The notes beneath the pieces are model-generated. The model had not been told where the DNA came from. It did not search any database and worked only from the letters and a program-made list of their open reading frames with translations. DNA of 64,000 nucleotides from Pseudonocardia oceani (GTDB taxonomy: Bacteria > Actinomycetota > Actinomycetes > Mycobacteriales > Pseudonocardiaceae), in NCBI RefSeq assembly GCF_019263585.2, contig NZ_JADQDF010000001.1, positions 1,488,001-1,552,000 on the forward strand. The letters run 5' to 3'. This document shows, one piece after another, positions 42,757 through 53,188 of the stretch. Made by a program: the position numbers and the translations under genes. The first letter of the stretch is position 1; each line of letters begins with the position of its first letter.

Positions 42757-42813
42757 GGTTCAGGAAAGCCACGTTCCTGCCCTGTGAGGGCCTGAACGTG
42801 GCTTTCCTGAACC
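42757..42813. repeat. Intergenic palindrome family 1, copy A
   Basis: Perfect 20-bp arms at 42757-42776 and 42794-42813 (core CAGGAAAGCCACGTTC) around a 17-base loop. Located 36 bases after the EthD gene and 52 bases before the AbiEi-like gene. Related copies at 43880-43928 and 46977-47025. Confidence 0.9.
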
Positions 42814-42865
42814 GGATCCTGCCGAACGCCCACGCGCACGCTCCCTCCTCGGTCAGCATCGCGGG

Positions 42866-43849
42866 ATGACCCGCTCGCTGCTCCCCACCCACTCCGACGT
42901 CCGGGCCGCCTTCCCGCACGGGGTGGCCACGGCGCGCGAGCTCGTCGCGTTCGGCTTCTCCGAGCGCACCGTCTACAAGCGCTGCCTCGACGGCGGTCCG
43001 TGGCAGCGGATCCTCCCCGGCGTCATCCTGCTGTTCACCGGACGTCCGACGCGCGACCAGCAGGTGCTCGCCGCGGTCCTGCTCTGCGGACCGGGATGCG
43101 TCGTCACCGGCGTGGAGGCCTGTCGGCGCCTCGGCCTCCGGCGAGGACTCCCTCCCGCTCCGGTCGACGGCGGCTACGCCGAGGTGCACGTCCTGCTCCC
43201 GGACTCGCGGCAGGTGCGCTGCTGCAGCTACGTGAAGACCGAGCGGACCGGACGCATGCCGACCGCGGTGAGCCGCGGCGGGTTCCTCCTCGCGCCGCTC
43301 CCCCGGGCGTGCCTCGACGCCGCGCGCTGCATGACCAGGCGCGGCGACGTCGCCGAACTGCTCTCCGATCCCGTGCAGCGTGGACTCTGCACCGTCGCCG
43401 AACTCGCGTCCGAACTCACCGCCGGGTCGCGGCGGGGCATCGCGCTGCCGGGGCAGGTCCTCGCCGGCCTGCGGGCGGGCGTCCGGTCGGCCGCCGAGCA
43501 GGAGGCACGGCGGATGTGGCGCGGCACCGGCCTGCCCGAGCCGATGTGGAACGCCACCGTGCGCGATGCCCGCGGCGCGGTCCTGGGCGTCGCCGACTGC
43601 TGGCTCGACGACGTCGCGATGGCGTGGGAGATCGAGTCGGGCGAGTGGCACATGAGTCCGGCCGACCACGACCGCACGGTGGAGCGCGCGGCTCGGTTCA
43701 CCGCCGCCGGCGTCGTCTACACGGCCACGAAGCCGAGGAGGGTCCGCCTCGACCGGGCCGGCGTCGTGGCGACGCTGCGGGCGACCTACGCGCAGGCGAA
43801 GGCCCGACCTCGTCCGCCACTGCACGCCACTCCCGCCGACGCCGGCTGA
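42866..43849 (+). CDS. AbiEi-like/DUF559-type protein (solitary)
   Basis: Product of 327 residues. The N-terminal part (VATARELVAFGFSERTVYKR) is a winged-helix pattern like that of AbiEi antitoxins and related regulators, and the C-terminal part (VADCWLDDVAMAWEIESGEW, HDRTVERAARFTAAGVVYT) resembles DUF559/very-short-patch-repair type nuclease-like domains with the acidic residues D and E-x-E. No toxin gene is next to it. Function is unknown; such solitary genes are numerous in Pseudonocardia-type genomes. It is bordered on both sides by copies of the same palindrome. A similar gene is at 57213-58208. Confidence 0.72.
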   Translation: MTRSLLPTHSDVRAAFPHGVATARELVAFGFSERTVYKRCLDGGPWQRILPGVILLFTGRPTRDQQVLAAVLLCGPGCVVTGVEACRRLGLRRGLPPAPVDGGYAEVHVLLPDSRQVRCCSYVKTERTGRMPTAVSRGGFLLAPLPRACLDAARCMTRRGDVAELLSDPVQRGLCTVAELASELTAGSRRGIALPGQVLAGLRAGVRSAAEQEARRMWRGTGLPEPMWNATVRDARGAVLGVADCWLDDVAMAWEIESGEWHMSPADHDRTVERAARFTAAGVVYTATKPRRVRLDRAGVVATLRATYAQAKARPRPPLHATPADAG

Positions 43850-43879
43850 TCGACCGCCCCGCCCGCCCCGCCCCGCAAG

Positions 43880-43928
43880 CAGGAAAGCCACATTCCTGCC
43901 CTGTGAGGGCCTGAACGTGGCTTTCCTG
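43880..43928. repeat. Intergenic palindrome family 1, copy B
   Basis: Arms at 43880-43895 and 43913-43928 with one G/T mismatch (CACATTC against GAACGTG); the loop CTGCCCTGTGAGGGCCT is identical to copy A. Lies between the convergent 3' ends of the AbiEi-like gene and leuB. Confidence 0.88.
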
Positions 43929-43977
43929 AACCTGGGTGGGTGGAGGCTTCGCGGCCGCACGCGGCCACGGAAGGACG

Positions 43978-45021
43978 TCAGCTGCTCGGCACCCCGGCGT
44001 GGCTGCTCACCAGCGCCGCCAGCCGGTCGCCGATGCTGCGGGTGTGGCCGGTGGCCGAGTGGTCGCGGGTGGCCAGGTCGAAGGCCACCGCCGCCTCGAT
44101 CCGGCGGGCCTCCTCGACGTTGCCGAGGTGGTCGAGCAGCAGGGCGACCGAGAGCACCGCGGCGGTGGGGTCGGCGATGCCCTGCCCCGCGATGTCGGGG
44201 GCGCTGCCGTGCACCGGCTCGAACATGCTGGGGTTCTTGCGGCTGACGTCGAGGTTGCCGCTCGCGGCCAGGCCGATGCCCCCGGTGACGGCGGCGGCGA
44301 GGTCGGTGAGGATGTCGCCGAACAGGTTGTCGGTGACGATCACGTCGAAGCGCGCCGGGTCGGTGACCATGTGGATCGTGGTGGCGTCGATGTGCTGGTA
44401 GGCCACCGAGACGTCGGGGTGCTCCAGCGACACCTCCTCGACGAGCCGCGACCACAGCCGTCCGGAGTAGGTGAGGACGTTCGTCTTGTGCACCAGCGTC
44501 AGGTGCTTGCGGGGGCGGCGCTCGGCCCGGGTGAACGCATCGCGCACGACCCGCTCGACGCCGAACGCGGTGTTCGTCGACACCTCGGTGGCGATCTCCT
44601 GCGGGGTGTCCTTGCGCAGCAGGCCGCCGGTGCCGACGTAGGGGCCCTCGGTGCCCTCGCGCACGACGACCATGTCGATCTCGGCGTTGCCGGCCAGCGG
44701 CCCGCGGACGCCCGGGTACAGGCGGGCGGGGCGCAGGTTGACGTGGTGGTCGAGCTCGAAGCGCAGGCGCAGCAGCAGGCCGCGCTCGAGGATGCCGCTG
44801 GGGACCGACGGGTCGCCGACCGCGCCGAGCAGGATCGCGTCGTGCTGCTGGAGCTCGGTCAGCACCGACTCCGGCAGGAGCTCGCCCGTGGAGTGCCAGC
44901 GCGCCGCGCCGAGGTCGTAGGTGGTCGTCTCCGCACCGGGTGCGACCTCCTCGAGAACCTTCAGCGCCTCCTCGATGACCTCCGGCCCGATGCCGTCGCC
45001 GGGAATGACCGCAAGGCGCAT
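43978..45021 (-). CDS. leuB: 3-isopropylmalate dehydrogenase
   Basis: NAD-dependent decarboxylating dehydrogenase of 347 residues, acting on 3-isopropylmalate in leucine synthesis and on 3-methylmalate in the citramalate route to 2-oxobutyrate. Motifs are [20 protein letters not shown], the substrate-binding region with [11 protein letters not shown], and [20 protein letters not shown] (metal-binding Asp). Length is usual. Lone gene; the upstream region 45022-45257 separates it from serA. Confidence 0.96.
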   Translation of the reverse strand: MRLAVIPGDGIGPEVIEEALKVLEEVAPGAETTTYDLGAARWHSTGELLPESVLTELQQHDAILLGAVGDPSVPSGILERGLLLRLRFELDHHVNLRPARLYPGVRGPLAGNAEIDMVVVREGTEGPYVGTGGLLRKDTPQEIATEVSTNTAFGVERVVRDAFTRAERRPRKHLTLVHKTNVLTYSGRLWSRLVEEVSLEHPDVSVAYQHIDATTIHMVTDPARFDVIVTDNLFGDILTDLAAAVTGGIGLAASGNLDVSRKNPSMFEPVHGSAPDIAGQGIADPTAAVLSVALLLDHLGNVEEARRIEAAVAFDLATRDHSATGHTRSIGDRLAALVSSHAGVPSS

Positions 45022-45257
45022 GACTGGTGTTCCTCTCGTGGCTGGACCCGCGCGTGCCTCCGATTACCGGCGGGCCGCTGGGCACGTTACCGGCCGCTAC
45101 CGGCGCGGATCGCCGCGCCTCACCCGTCCGGGGTCACTCGGGCGGGTGGAACCGCGCCGGAACGGGCCCGGCAGGCCCGCGCCGGACCGCGACACGCCCC
45201 CGAGCGGGCCATTCGATGGCCCGCCCGGAGGCCGTGCGCGCCCGTCGTCGAGGGGAA
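45022..45257. other. Intergenic region between serA and leuB
   Basis: About 235 bases, both neighbours leftward. No gene is seen. It should hold the leuB promoter; I found no leader peptide or attenuator like those of cimA and ilvB here. Confidence 0.4.
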
Positions 45258-46862
45258 TCAGTCGTCGAACGAGATCAGCCGGGTGATGCGCGCCCCGACC
45301 GAGGCGCCGATCGGCTCGAGCACGCCCGGGTCGACGGGGCGGTCGACGCGCAGCAGCATGATCGCGTCCTCGCCGTCGGTGGTCTGGCTGATCTGCGCGG
45401 CCTCGATGTTGACCGCGGCCTCCCCCAGCAGCGACCCGACGCGGCCCATCACGCCGGGGCGGTCGGCGTACTCCAGCAGCAGCACCTCGCCCTCGGCGCG
45501 CAGGTCGAAGTGCCGACCGTTGACCTCGACGAGCTTCTGCACCTGCGAGCGCCCGGTGAGCGTGCCGGAGACAGTGATCGACTCGCCGTCGGGCATCGCC
45601 GCGCGCAGCTGCACGACCGACCGGAAGTTCTCGCTCTCGGGGGCCGTGGTCAGCTCGACGTCGACGCCGCGCTCGGCAGCCAGCGCCGGCGTGTTGACGA
45701 ACGTGACCTGGTCCTCGACGACGTGGGTGAACACCCCGCGCAGCGCCGCGAGCTGCAGCACCGACACGTCCTCGGAGGCGAGCTCACCGGAGACGTCGAC
45801 GGTGATCGTGCTCGGGACGCGCCCGGCCACGGCGTAGAGCACGGTGCCCAGCTTCTGCGTCAGCGGCAGCCACGGGCGCACCTCCTCGCCGACCGCGCCG
45901 CCGACCTGCACGTTGACCGCGTCCGGCACGAACTCGCCGGCCAGCGCGAGCTGCACCGACCGCGCGACGTCGGTGCCTGCGCGGTCCTGCGCCTCGTCGG
46001 TGGACGCGCCCAGGTGCGGGGTGACGACGATCTGCGGGATCTCGAACAGCGGGCTCGAGGTGGTCGGCTCGCTGACGTAGACGTCGATCCCGGCACCGCC
46101 GACGTGGCCCGAGCGCACCGCCTCGGCGAGCGCGTCCTCGTCGACCAGGCCACCGCGGGCCGCGTTGACGATGATCACGCCCGGCTTCGTCAGCGCCAGC
46201 TGGTCCTTGCCGATGAGCCCGAGCGTCTCGGGGGTCTTGGGCAGGTGGATGGAGATCAGCTCGGCGCGGCGGAGCAGGTCGTCGAGCGGGACGAGCTCGA
46301 TGCCCAGCTGCGCGGCGCGGGCCGGGGCGACGTAGGGGTCGTAGGCGATGAGCTCGACGCCGAACGCGGCGAGGCGCTGCGCGACGAGCTGCCCGATCTT
46401 GCCCAGCCCGACGATGCCGGCGATCTTGCCGTTGATCTCGACGCCGGTCAGGGAGCTGCGGGCCCACTTGCCGGCGCGCAGGCTGGCGTCGGCCGCCGGG
46501 ATGTGCCGCGCGGCGGCGAGCAGCAGCGCGACGGCGTGCTCGGCGGCGGAGACGATGTTCGACGTCGGCGCGTTGACGACCATGACGCCGCGCTGCGTGG
46601 CCGCCGGGACGTCGACGTTGTCCAGACCCACCCCCGCGCGCGCGACGACCTTGAGCCGGGGTGCCGCGGCGAGCAGCTCGGCGTCGACCTGGGTGGCCGA
46701 GCGCACCAGCAGTGCGTCGGCGCCCGCGATGGCGGCGAGCAGCGCGGGGCGGTCGGTGCCGTCCACGTGACGGATGTCGACGCCGTCGCCCAGCAGCGCG
46801 ACCGCGGACGGGGCGAGCTTCTCGGCGAGCAGGACGACGGGGCGGGTGGCGGCGTTGCTCAC
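45258..46862 (-). CDS. serA: D-3-phosphoglycerate dehydrogenase
   Basis: First enzyme of serine synthesis, 534 residues, the long actinobacterial form. The Rossmann motif GIVGLGKIGQLVAQRLAAFG is at about residues 145-165, catalytic residues include the Arg in NAARGGLVDEDAL and the His in TPHLGASTDEAQ. An intervening domain (about 320-455) and a C-terminal ACT domain (about 460-534; LLLEYADRPGVMGRVGSLLG), which senses serine, complete it. Downstream of ilvC in the leftward direction with a family 1 palindrome between. Confidence 0.97.
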   Translation of the reverse strand: MSNAATRPVVLLAEKLAPSAVALLGDGVDIRHVDGTDRPALLAAIAGADALLVRSATQVDAELLAAAPRLKVVARAGVGLDNVDVPAATQRGVMVVNAPTSNIVSAAEHAVALLLAAARHIPAADASLRAGKWARSSLTGVEINGKIAGIVGLGKIGQLVAQRLAAFGVELIAYDPYVAPARAAQLGIELVPLDDLLRRAELISIHLPKTPETLGLIGKDQLALTKPGVIIVNAARGGLVDEDALAEAVRSGHVGGAGIDVYVSEPTTSSPLFEIPQIVVTPHLGASTDEAQDRAGTDVARSVQLALAGEFVPDAVNVQVGGAVGEEVRPWLPLTQKLGTVLYAVAGRVPSTITVDVSGELASEDVSVLQLAALRGVFTHVVEDQVTFVNTPALAAERGVDVELTTAPESENFRSVVQLRAAMPDGESITVSGTLTGRSQVQKLVEVNGRHFDLRAEGEVLLLEYADRPGVMGRVGSLLGEAAVNIEAAQISQTTDGEDAIMLLRVDRPVDPGVLEPIGASVGARITRLISFDD

Positions 46863-46976
46863 GGCGGTGCAGGGCTCCCGGATCGGATGGCTGTTACGCC
46901 GCTGATCCTAGGTCCGCGGGAGGGCAGTGGGTGCGGCGGCGTGGGGCGGGCGACACCTCACGACACCTCACGACGT

Positions 46977-47025
46977 CAGGAAAGCCACTTTCCTGCCACC
47001 GGATGGCGGGAAAGTGGCTTTCCTG
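46977..47025. repeat. Intergenic palindrome family 1, copy C
   Basis: Perfect 16-bp arms, CAGGAAAGCCACTTTC at 46977-46992 and its complement at 47010-47025. Relative to copies A and B both arms changed together (ACGTTC to ACTTTC with GAACGT to GAAAGT). Lies 25 bases after the ilvC stop, as a likely terminator. Confidence 0.88.
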
Positions 47026-47050
47026 CAACGCGAGGGACGAGCAGCGACGA

Positions 47051-48142
<1,092 letters not shown>

Positions 48143-48652
48143 TCAGCGCACGGCGGTGGCGGTGATCGAGCGCGGTCCGCGCCCGACGGCGATCGTCCCG
48201 GACTGCACCATCTCCCGGATCCCGAAGGGCTCCAGGTTCTTGAGCAGCGCCGCGATCTTCTCGGCCGTGCCGGTGGCCTCGACGGTCAGGGCCTCCGGCG
48301 TGACGTCGACGGCGTGCGCGCGGAACAGGTCGACGATCTCCAGGACCTGGCTCCGCACGGCGGGATCGGCGCGGACCTTCACCAGCAGCAGCTCGCGCTG
48401 CACCGACGCGGCCGGCTCCAGCTCCACGATCTTGATGACGTGCACCAGCTTGTTGAGCTGCTTGGTGACCTGCTCGAGCGGCAGGTCGTCGACGGCCACG
48501 ACGATCGTCATGCGGGACACGCCCGCCTGCTCGGTCGGGCCGACGGCCAGGGAGACGATGTTGAAGCCGCGCCGGGAGAACAGGCCCGAGACGCGCGCGA
48601 GCACGCCGGGCTTGTCCTCGACGAGGACGGACAGGGTGTGCCGCTCGATCAT
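48143..48652 (-). CDS. ilvN: Acetolactate synthase small (regulatory) subunit
   Basis: Regulatory subunit of 169 residues with an N-terminal ACT domain ([35 protein letters not shown]) that binds valine, and a C-terminal activation domain. Overlaps ilvB by four bases (ATGA), so subunits are made together. Confidence 0.97.
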   Translation of the reverse strand: MIERHTLSVLVEDKPGVLARVSGLFSRRGFNIVSLAVGPTEQAGVSRMTIVVAVDDLPLEQVTKQLNKLVHVIKIVELEPAASVQRELLLVKVRADPAVRSQVLEIVDLFRAHAVDVTPEALTVEATGTAEKIAALLKNLEPFGIREMVQSGTIAVGRGPRSITATAVR

Positions 48653-50604
48653 GACTCGTCCCGGCCGTTCTGCGTGTCGGCGTCGTTCGCTGCCTGGTCC
48701 TGCTGGGCCTCGGCGGTGACCGCGGCGATCGTCCCGGTGTCGGCGACGAGCTCGTCGCCGTCGAACAGCGGGCGGATGTTGCGCGCAGCCATGATCTCGT
48801 CGTTGCCGGTGCCCGCGGCGACCATGGGCCACACCTGGGCGTCGGCGCCGACCACGAAGTCGATGACGACCGGGCGGTCGTTGATCGCCATGGCCTCGTG
48901 GATGACGCGGTCGACGTCCTCCTTCGACTCCGCGCGCAGCCCGACGCAGCCCATGGCCTCGGCCAGCAGCTTGAAGTCGGGGATGCGGTGCTTGTGCGTG
49001 CCGAGGTCGGTGTTGGAGTAGCGCTCCTTGTAGAACAGGTTCTGCCACTGCCGGACCATGCCGAGGTTGCCGTTGTTGATGACGGCGACCTTGATCGGGA
49101 TGCCCTCGATCGCGCAGGTCGCGAGCTCCTGGTTGGTCATCTGGAAGCAGCCGTCGCCGTCGATGCACCAGACGACGTCGTCGGGGCGCGACATCTTCGC
49201 GCCCATCGCGGCCGGCACGGCGAAGCCCATCGTGCCCAGGCCGCCCGAGTTCAGCCACGAGCGCGGCTTCTCGTACTTGATGAACTGCGCGGCCCACATC
49301 TGGTGCTGGCCGACGCCCGCGGCGTACACGGCGTCCGGGCCGGCGATCTGCCCGATCCGCTCGATGACGTACTCGGGCGACAGCGAGCCGTCGGCGGGCC
49401 AGGTGTAGCCGAGCGGGAAGCGCTGCCGCAGCTCGTCGAGCTGGGCCCACCAGGCCGTGAGGTCGGCGGGCTCGGTGGCCGCGCGCTCGGCCGTGACCGC
49501 CTCGATCAGGTCGGTGATGACCTCGCGGCAGTCGCCCACGATCGGGACGTCGGCGCGGCGGTTCTTGGAGATCTCGGCCGGGTCGATGTCGGCGTGGACG
49601 ATCTGCGCGTGCGGGGCGAAGCTCGACAGCACGCCGGTGACGCGGTCGTCGAAGCGCGAGCCGAGCGCGATGAGCAGGTCGGCCTTCTGCATCGCGGCGA
49701 CGGCGGCGACGGTGCCGTGCATGCCCGGCATGCCGACGTGCTGCGGGTGGCTGTCGGGGAACGCGCCCCGCGCCATCAGCGTGGTGACGACCGGGATCCC
49801 GGTGAGCTCGACGAGCTCCTTGAGCTCGTCCCACGCCCGCGCCTTGAGGACGCCGCCGCCGACGTAGAACACCGGCCGCGACGCCGAGTTGATCAGCTTC
49901 GCGGCCTCGCGGATCTGCTTGCCGTGCGGCCGGGTCGTCGGCCGGTAGCCGGGCAGCTCCATCTCGACGGGCCAGGTGAACGTCGTCTGCTCCTGCAGGA
50001 CGTCCTTGGGGATGTCGACGAGGACGGGCCCCGGACGCCCGGTGCTGGCGAGGTGGAACGCCTCGGTGATCGCGCGCGGGATGTCCTTCGCGTCGGTGAC
50101 CAGCATGTTGTGCTTGGTGACCGGCATCGTGATGCCGGTGATGTCGGCCTCCTGGAACGCGTCCGTGCCGATCAGCGCCCGGGACTGCTGCCCGGTGATC
50201 GCGACGAGCGGGATCGAGTCCATGTGGGCGTCGGCGATCGGGGTGACGAGGTTCGTCGCGCCCGGGCCCGAGGTGGCCATGCAGACGCCGACCTTGCCCG
50301 TGGCCTGCGCGTACCCGGTGGCCGCGTGGCCCCCGCCCTGCTCGTGGCGGACGAGGACGTGGCGCACCCGGGTGGAGTCGAGCAGGGGGTCGTACGCCGG
50401 GAGGATCGTGCCGCCGGGGATCCCGAACACCACCTCGCAGCCGATCTCCTCGAGCGAGCGCACGAGGGACTGCGCGCCGGTCATCGGCACCGCGTCGAAG
50501 CGCGGGGACTCGGCCCGGGGGCCGGGGACGGCCTGCGGAGCCTGGCCGGGGCGGCCGGGCGGCGGCGCCGGTTTCGGTCCGGATCGGGGCGTGGCGGTGG
50601 TCAT
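48649..50604 (-). CDS. ilvB: Acetolactate synthase large (catalytic) subunit
   Basis: Thiamine diphosphate enzyme of 651 residues that makes acetolactate or acetohydroxybutyrate. Visible are [17 protein letters not shown] with the catalytic Glu region ([15 protein letters not shown]), the FAD-binding middle domain and the ThDP site [17 protein letters not shown] with [17 protein letters not shown] Pro-rich N-terminus of about 45 residues precedes the core. The ATG at 50604 is chosen because the alternative at 50640 lies right after the attenuator T run. Controlled by the leader and attenuator upstream. Confidence 0.95.
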   Translation of the reverse strand: MTTATPRSGPKPAPPPGRPGQAPQAVPGPRAESPRFDAVPMTGAQSLVRSLEEIGCEVVFGIPGGTILPAYDPLLDSTRVRHVLVRHEQGGGHAATGYAQATGKVGVCMATSGPGATNLVTPIADAHMDSIPLVAITGQQSRALIGTDAFQEADITGITMPVTKHNMLVTDAKDIPRAITEAFHLASTGRPGPVLVDIPKDVLQEQTTFTWPVEMELPGYRPTTRPHGKQIREAAKLINSASRPVFYVGGGVLKARAWDELKELVELTGIPVVTTLMARGAFPDSHPQHVGMPGMHGTVAAVAAMQKADLLIALGSRFDDRVTGVLSSFAPHAQIVHADIDPAEISKNRRADVPIVGDCREVITDLIEAVTAERAATEPADLTAWWAQLDELRQRFPLGYTWPADGSLSPEYVIERIGQIAGPDAVYAAGVGQHQMWAAQFIKYEKPRSWLNSGGLGTMGFAVPAAMGAKMSRPDDVVWCIDGDGCFQMTNQELATCAIEGIPIKVAVINNGNLGMVRQWQNLFYKERYSNTDLGTHKHRIPDFKLLAEAMGCVGLRAESKEDVDRVIHEAMAINDRPVVIDFVVGADAQVWPMVAAGTGNDEIMAARNIRPLFDGDELVADTGTIAAVTAEAQQDQAANDADTQNGRDES

Positions 50605-50641
50605 CGGCTGCTCTGCCTCGCTGATGGTGGGATTGGGCATG

Positions 50642-50678
50642 AAAAAACCCCCGACCGCCGGGTGCGGCGGAACGAGGG
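50642..50678 (-). terminator. ilvB attenuator terminator
   Basis: On the minus strand an outer stem CCCTCG/CGGGGG (50678-50673 with 50653-50648) and an inner stem CCGCC/GGCGG (50670-50666 with 50659-50655) form a strong hairpin followed by six T residues at 50647-50642. It lies between the leader peptide and ilvB. Confidence 0.9.
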
Positions 50679-50704
50679 TGGCGCGTCGACGACCGAGAAC
50701 CCGC

Positions 50705-50752
50705 TCAGGCGTGGACGCGCCTGGCGATTACGAGGAACCGGGAGTCGGACAT
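50705..50752 (-). CDS. ilvB leader peptide
   Basis: 15-residue peptide [15 protein letters not shown] with consecutive Leu-Val-Ile codons (CTC GTA ATC); GTA is rare in this genome. It ends 26 bases before the hairpin, the arrangement of translation-controlled attenuation of ilv operons. The ATG lies seven bases after a good -10, so the message is probably leaderless. Confidence 0.82.
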   Translation of the reverse strand: MSDSRFLVIARRVHA

Positions 50753-50759
50753 GGCGGCG

Positions 50760-50790
50760 ACGCTAGCACGGCGCTGCCGGTGGGCGTCAA
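50760..50790 (-). promoter_or_regulatory. ilvB promoter
   Basis: On the minus strand TTGACG (50790-50785), a 19-base spacer and TAGCGT (50765-50760) lie upstream of the leader ATG at 50752. Both boxes are close to the sigma-70 type consensus of actinobacteria. Confidence 0.65.
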
Positions 50791-50855
50791 CTGCGTGGGA
50801 CGCCGGGCCCGCATGGTGAGACGCAGCCGACAGGGGCGGGTGGCAGCATGGAGCG

Positions 50856-51227
50856 GTGCCCGCCGTCGTCTTCCAGCCGTCCCGCCTGCAGCTGTTCGTC
50901 GCGGGCGTCCTCGCCCTCTGCGCCACGCCCGTGGCGTTCGGCGCCCCGTACCTGTGGCTGCTCTACCTGGTGCCGCTCGGGTTCGCCGCGTGGGTGGTCC
51001 TGACCCGCACGACGGTCGACGCCGACGCCGTCACCATCCGTTCTGTCCGGGGACGCAGGCGCGTACCGTGGTCCGAGATCAGCTCGCTGCGCCTGGCCGG
51101 CAAGGGCCGGGTCCGCGCGGTGCTGAACGACGGTGCCGAGCTACCGCTCCCCGCCGTCGGCGTCCGTGACCTGCCCCAGCTCGCCGCCGCCTCCGGCGGC
51201 CGGCTGCCCGACCCGGCTGGAGACTGA
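50856..51227 (+). CDS. PH-domain membrane-associated protein (Cfp6/low-molecular-weight antigen 6-like)
   Basis: Small protein of 123 residues with two short hydrophobic helices at about residues 10-45 ([17 protein letters not shown] and [17 protein letters not shown]), then a bacterial PH domain ([25 protein letters not shown]). Matches by family and position the mycobacterial Rv3004 next to ilvB. Function unknown. The next gene, ilvD, starts one base after its stop, so the two are co-transcribed. Confidence 0.8.
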   Translation: MPAVVFQPSRLQLFVAGVLALCATPVAFGAPYLWLLYLVPLGFAAWVVLTRTTVDADAVTIRSVRGRRRVPWSEISSLRLAGKGRVRAVLNDGAELPLPAVGVRDLPQLAAASGGRLPDPAGD

Positions 51228-51228
51228 A

Positions 51229-53070
51229 GTGCCGGCACTGCGTTCCCGCGTCACCACCCACGGCCGCAACGCCGCCGGAGCGCGTTCGCTCTGGCGCGCC
51301 ACCGGCATGACCGACGGCGACTTCGGCAAGCCGATCGTCGCGATCGCCAACTCCTACACGCAGTTCGTGCCCGGTCACGTGCACCTCAAGGACATGGGCG
51401 ACCTTGTCGCGGGCGCCATCACCGAGGCCGGGGGCGTGGCGCGGGAGTTCCACACCATCGCCGTCGACGACGGCATCGCGATGGGCCACGGCGGGATGCT
51501 CTATTCGCTGCCCTCGCGCGAGGTGATCGCCGACGCCGTCGAGTACATGGTCAACGGCCACGCCGCCGACGCGCTCGTCTGCATCTCCAACTGCGACAAG
51601 ATCACGCCCGGCATGCTCAACGCCGCGATGCGCCTCAACATCCCCACCGTGTTCGTGTCCGGCGGACCGATGGAGGCCGGCAAGGCGGTCGTCGTCGGGG
51701 GCGTCGCGCAGGCGCCGACCGACCTGATCACGGCGATCTCGGCGTCGGCGTCGTCGGAGGTCGACGACGAGGGGCTCACCGAGGTCGAGCGCTCCGCGTG
51801 CCCGACCTGCGGGTCCTGCTCGGGCATGTTCACGGCCAACTCGATGAACTGCCTCACCGAGGCGCTCGGGCTCGCGCTGCCCGGCAACGGCTCCACGCTG
51901 GCCACGCACAGCGCCCGCCGCGAGCTGTTCCTGAACGCCGGTCGCACGGTGATGGACCTGGCCACGCGCTGGTACCGCGACGACGACGCGTCCGCGCTGC
52001 CGCGCAACATCGCCACCCGCGCGGCCTTCGAGAACGCGATGGCGCTCGACGTCGCCATGGGCGGCTCCACCAACACCGTCCTGCACATCCTGGCCGCGGC
52101 GCAGGAGGGCGAGATCGACTTCGACCTCGCCGCCATCGACGCCGTCTCCCAGCGCGTGCCGACGCTGTCGAAGGTCTCCCCCAGCTCGGACTACCACATG
52201 GAGGACGTCCACCGCGCCGGCGGCATCCCCGCGATCCTGGGCGAGCTGTGGCGCGCGGGGCTGCTGCGCACCGACGTCCACACCGTCCACTCCCCCTCGG
52301 TCGAGCAGTGGCTGGGCACCTGGGACGTGCGGGCGGAGTCGCCGTCGGCGGAGGCGGTCGAGCTGTTCCACGCCGCGCCCGGCGGGGTGCGCACGACGCA
52401 GGCGTTCTCCACGTCGAACCGCTGGTCCTCGCTCGACACCGACGCCGCGGGCGGCTGCATCCGCGACCTCGAGCACGCCTACACCACCGAGGGCGGCCTC
52501 GCGGTGCTCCGCGGCAACATCGCCCCCGAGGGCGCGATCATCAAGACCGCGGGCATCCCCGAGGAGCTGTGGAACTTCTCCGGCCCGGCGCGCGTCGTCG
52601 AGAGCCAGGAGGAGGCCGTCTCGGTCATCCTCACGAAGCAGATCCAGCCCGGCGACGTCCTGGTGGTCCGCTACGAGGGCCCGGCCGGTGGCCCCGGGAT
52701 GCAGGAGATGCTGCACCCGACGGCGTTCCTCAAGGGCTCGGGCCTGGGCGCGAAATGCGCGCTGATCACCGACGGCCGGTTCTCCGGCGGGTCGAGCGGC
52801 ATCTCGGTCGGTCACATCTCCCCCGAGGCGGCCGACGGCGGCGTCATCGGTCTGATCGAGGACGGCGACACCGTGCTCATCGACGTCCGCTCGCGGACGC
52901 TGTCGGTCGACGTGCCCGACGACGTGCTGGCCGAGCGGCGCCAGAAGATGGACGCCTCGGAGCGCCCGTGGCAGCCGCGCGACCGCGAGCGGGTGGTGTC
53001 GAAGGCGCTGCGCGCGTACGCGGCGCTGGCCACCAGCGCGCACACCGGAGCGGTGCGCCGGACGGTGTAG
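51229..53070 (+). CDS. ilvD: Dihydroxy-acid dehydratase
   Basis: Iron-sulfur enzyme of 613 residues that dehydrates the dihydroxy acids to the keto acids of valine and isoleucine. Cluster ligands lie in [10 protein letters not shown] and [18 protein letters not shown]; the C-terminal [17 protein letters not shown] is typical. GTG at 51229 with GGAGA upstream begins the usual N-terminus ([20 protein letters not shown]). Divergent from ilvB, placed directly after the PH-domain gene. Confidence 0.97.
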   Translation: MPALRSRVTTHGRNAAGARSLWRATGMTDGDFGKPIVAIANSYTQFVPGHVHLKDMGDLVAGAITEAGGVAREFHTIAVDDGIAMGHGGMLYSLPSREVIADAVEYMVNGHAADALVCISNCDKITPGMLNAAMRLNIPTVFVSGGPMEAGKAVVVGGVAQAPTDLITAISASASSEVDDEGLTEVERSACPTCGSCSGMFTANSMNCLTEALGLALPGNGSTLATHSARRELFLNAGRTVMDLATRWYRDDDASALPRNIATRAAFENAMALDVAMGGSTNTVLHILAAAQEGEIDFDLAAIDAVSQRVPTLSKVSPSSDYHMEDVHRAGGIPAILGELWRAGLLRTDVHTVHSPSVEQWLGTWDVRAESPSAEAVELFHAAPGGVRTTQAFSTSNRWSSLDTDAAGGCIRDLEHAYTTEGGLAVLRGNIAPEGAIIKTAGIPEELWNFSGPARVVESQEEAVSVILTKQIQPGDVLVVRYEGPAGGPGMQEMLHPTAFLKGSGLGAKCALITDGRFSGGSSGISVGHISPEAADGGVIGLIEDGDTVLIDVRSRTLSVDVPDDVLAERRQKMDASERPWQPRDRERVVSKALRAYAALATSAHTGAVRRTV

Positions 53071-53102
53071 GTGAGTCGAGCCCCGAGCGCGACACGGTCG
53101 CC

Positions 53103-53155
53103 ACGAGACCCCGACTCGCGGGGTTGCCTCAGACGCCCGCGAGTCGGGGTCTCGT
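53103..53155. repeat. Intergenic palindrome, perfect 20-bp arms
   Basis: ACGAGACCCCGACTCGCGGG at 53103-53122 and its exact complement at 53136-53155 with a 13-base loop, between the convergent ends of ilvD and the phosphotransferase gene. Pieces of the same arm (GAGTCGGGGT) occur again just after at 53163. Probably a bidirectional terminator. Confidence 0.88.
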
Positions 53156-53188
53156 TGCGCGTGAGTCGGGGTGCCCGTGCTCCCGGCC

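Noticed and set aside
42866..43849. Complete AbiE toxin-antitoxin system
   Set aside because: No AbiEii nucleotidyltransferase toxin gene is adjacent to this gene or to the one at 57213, so only AbiEi-like proteins can be claimed.
42530..45085. Minus-strand frame of 851 codons spanning the AbiEi-like and leuB genes
   Set aside because: Out of frame with leuB and without domain similarity; GC-driven open frame.
42757..47025. Spaced similar repeats considered as a CRISPR array
   Set aside because: The copies are palindromic, more than 1 kb apart and separated by genes, with no regular spacers and no cas genes.
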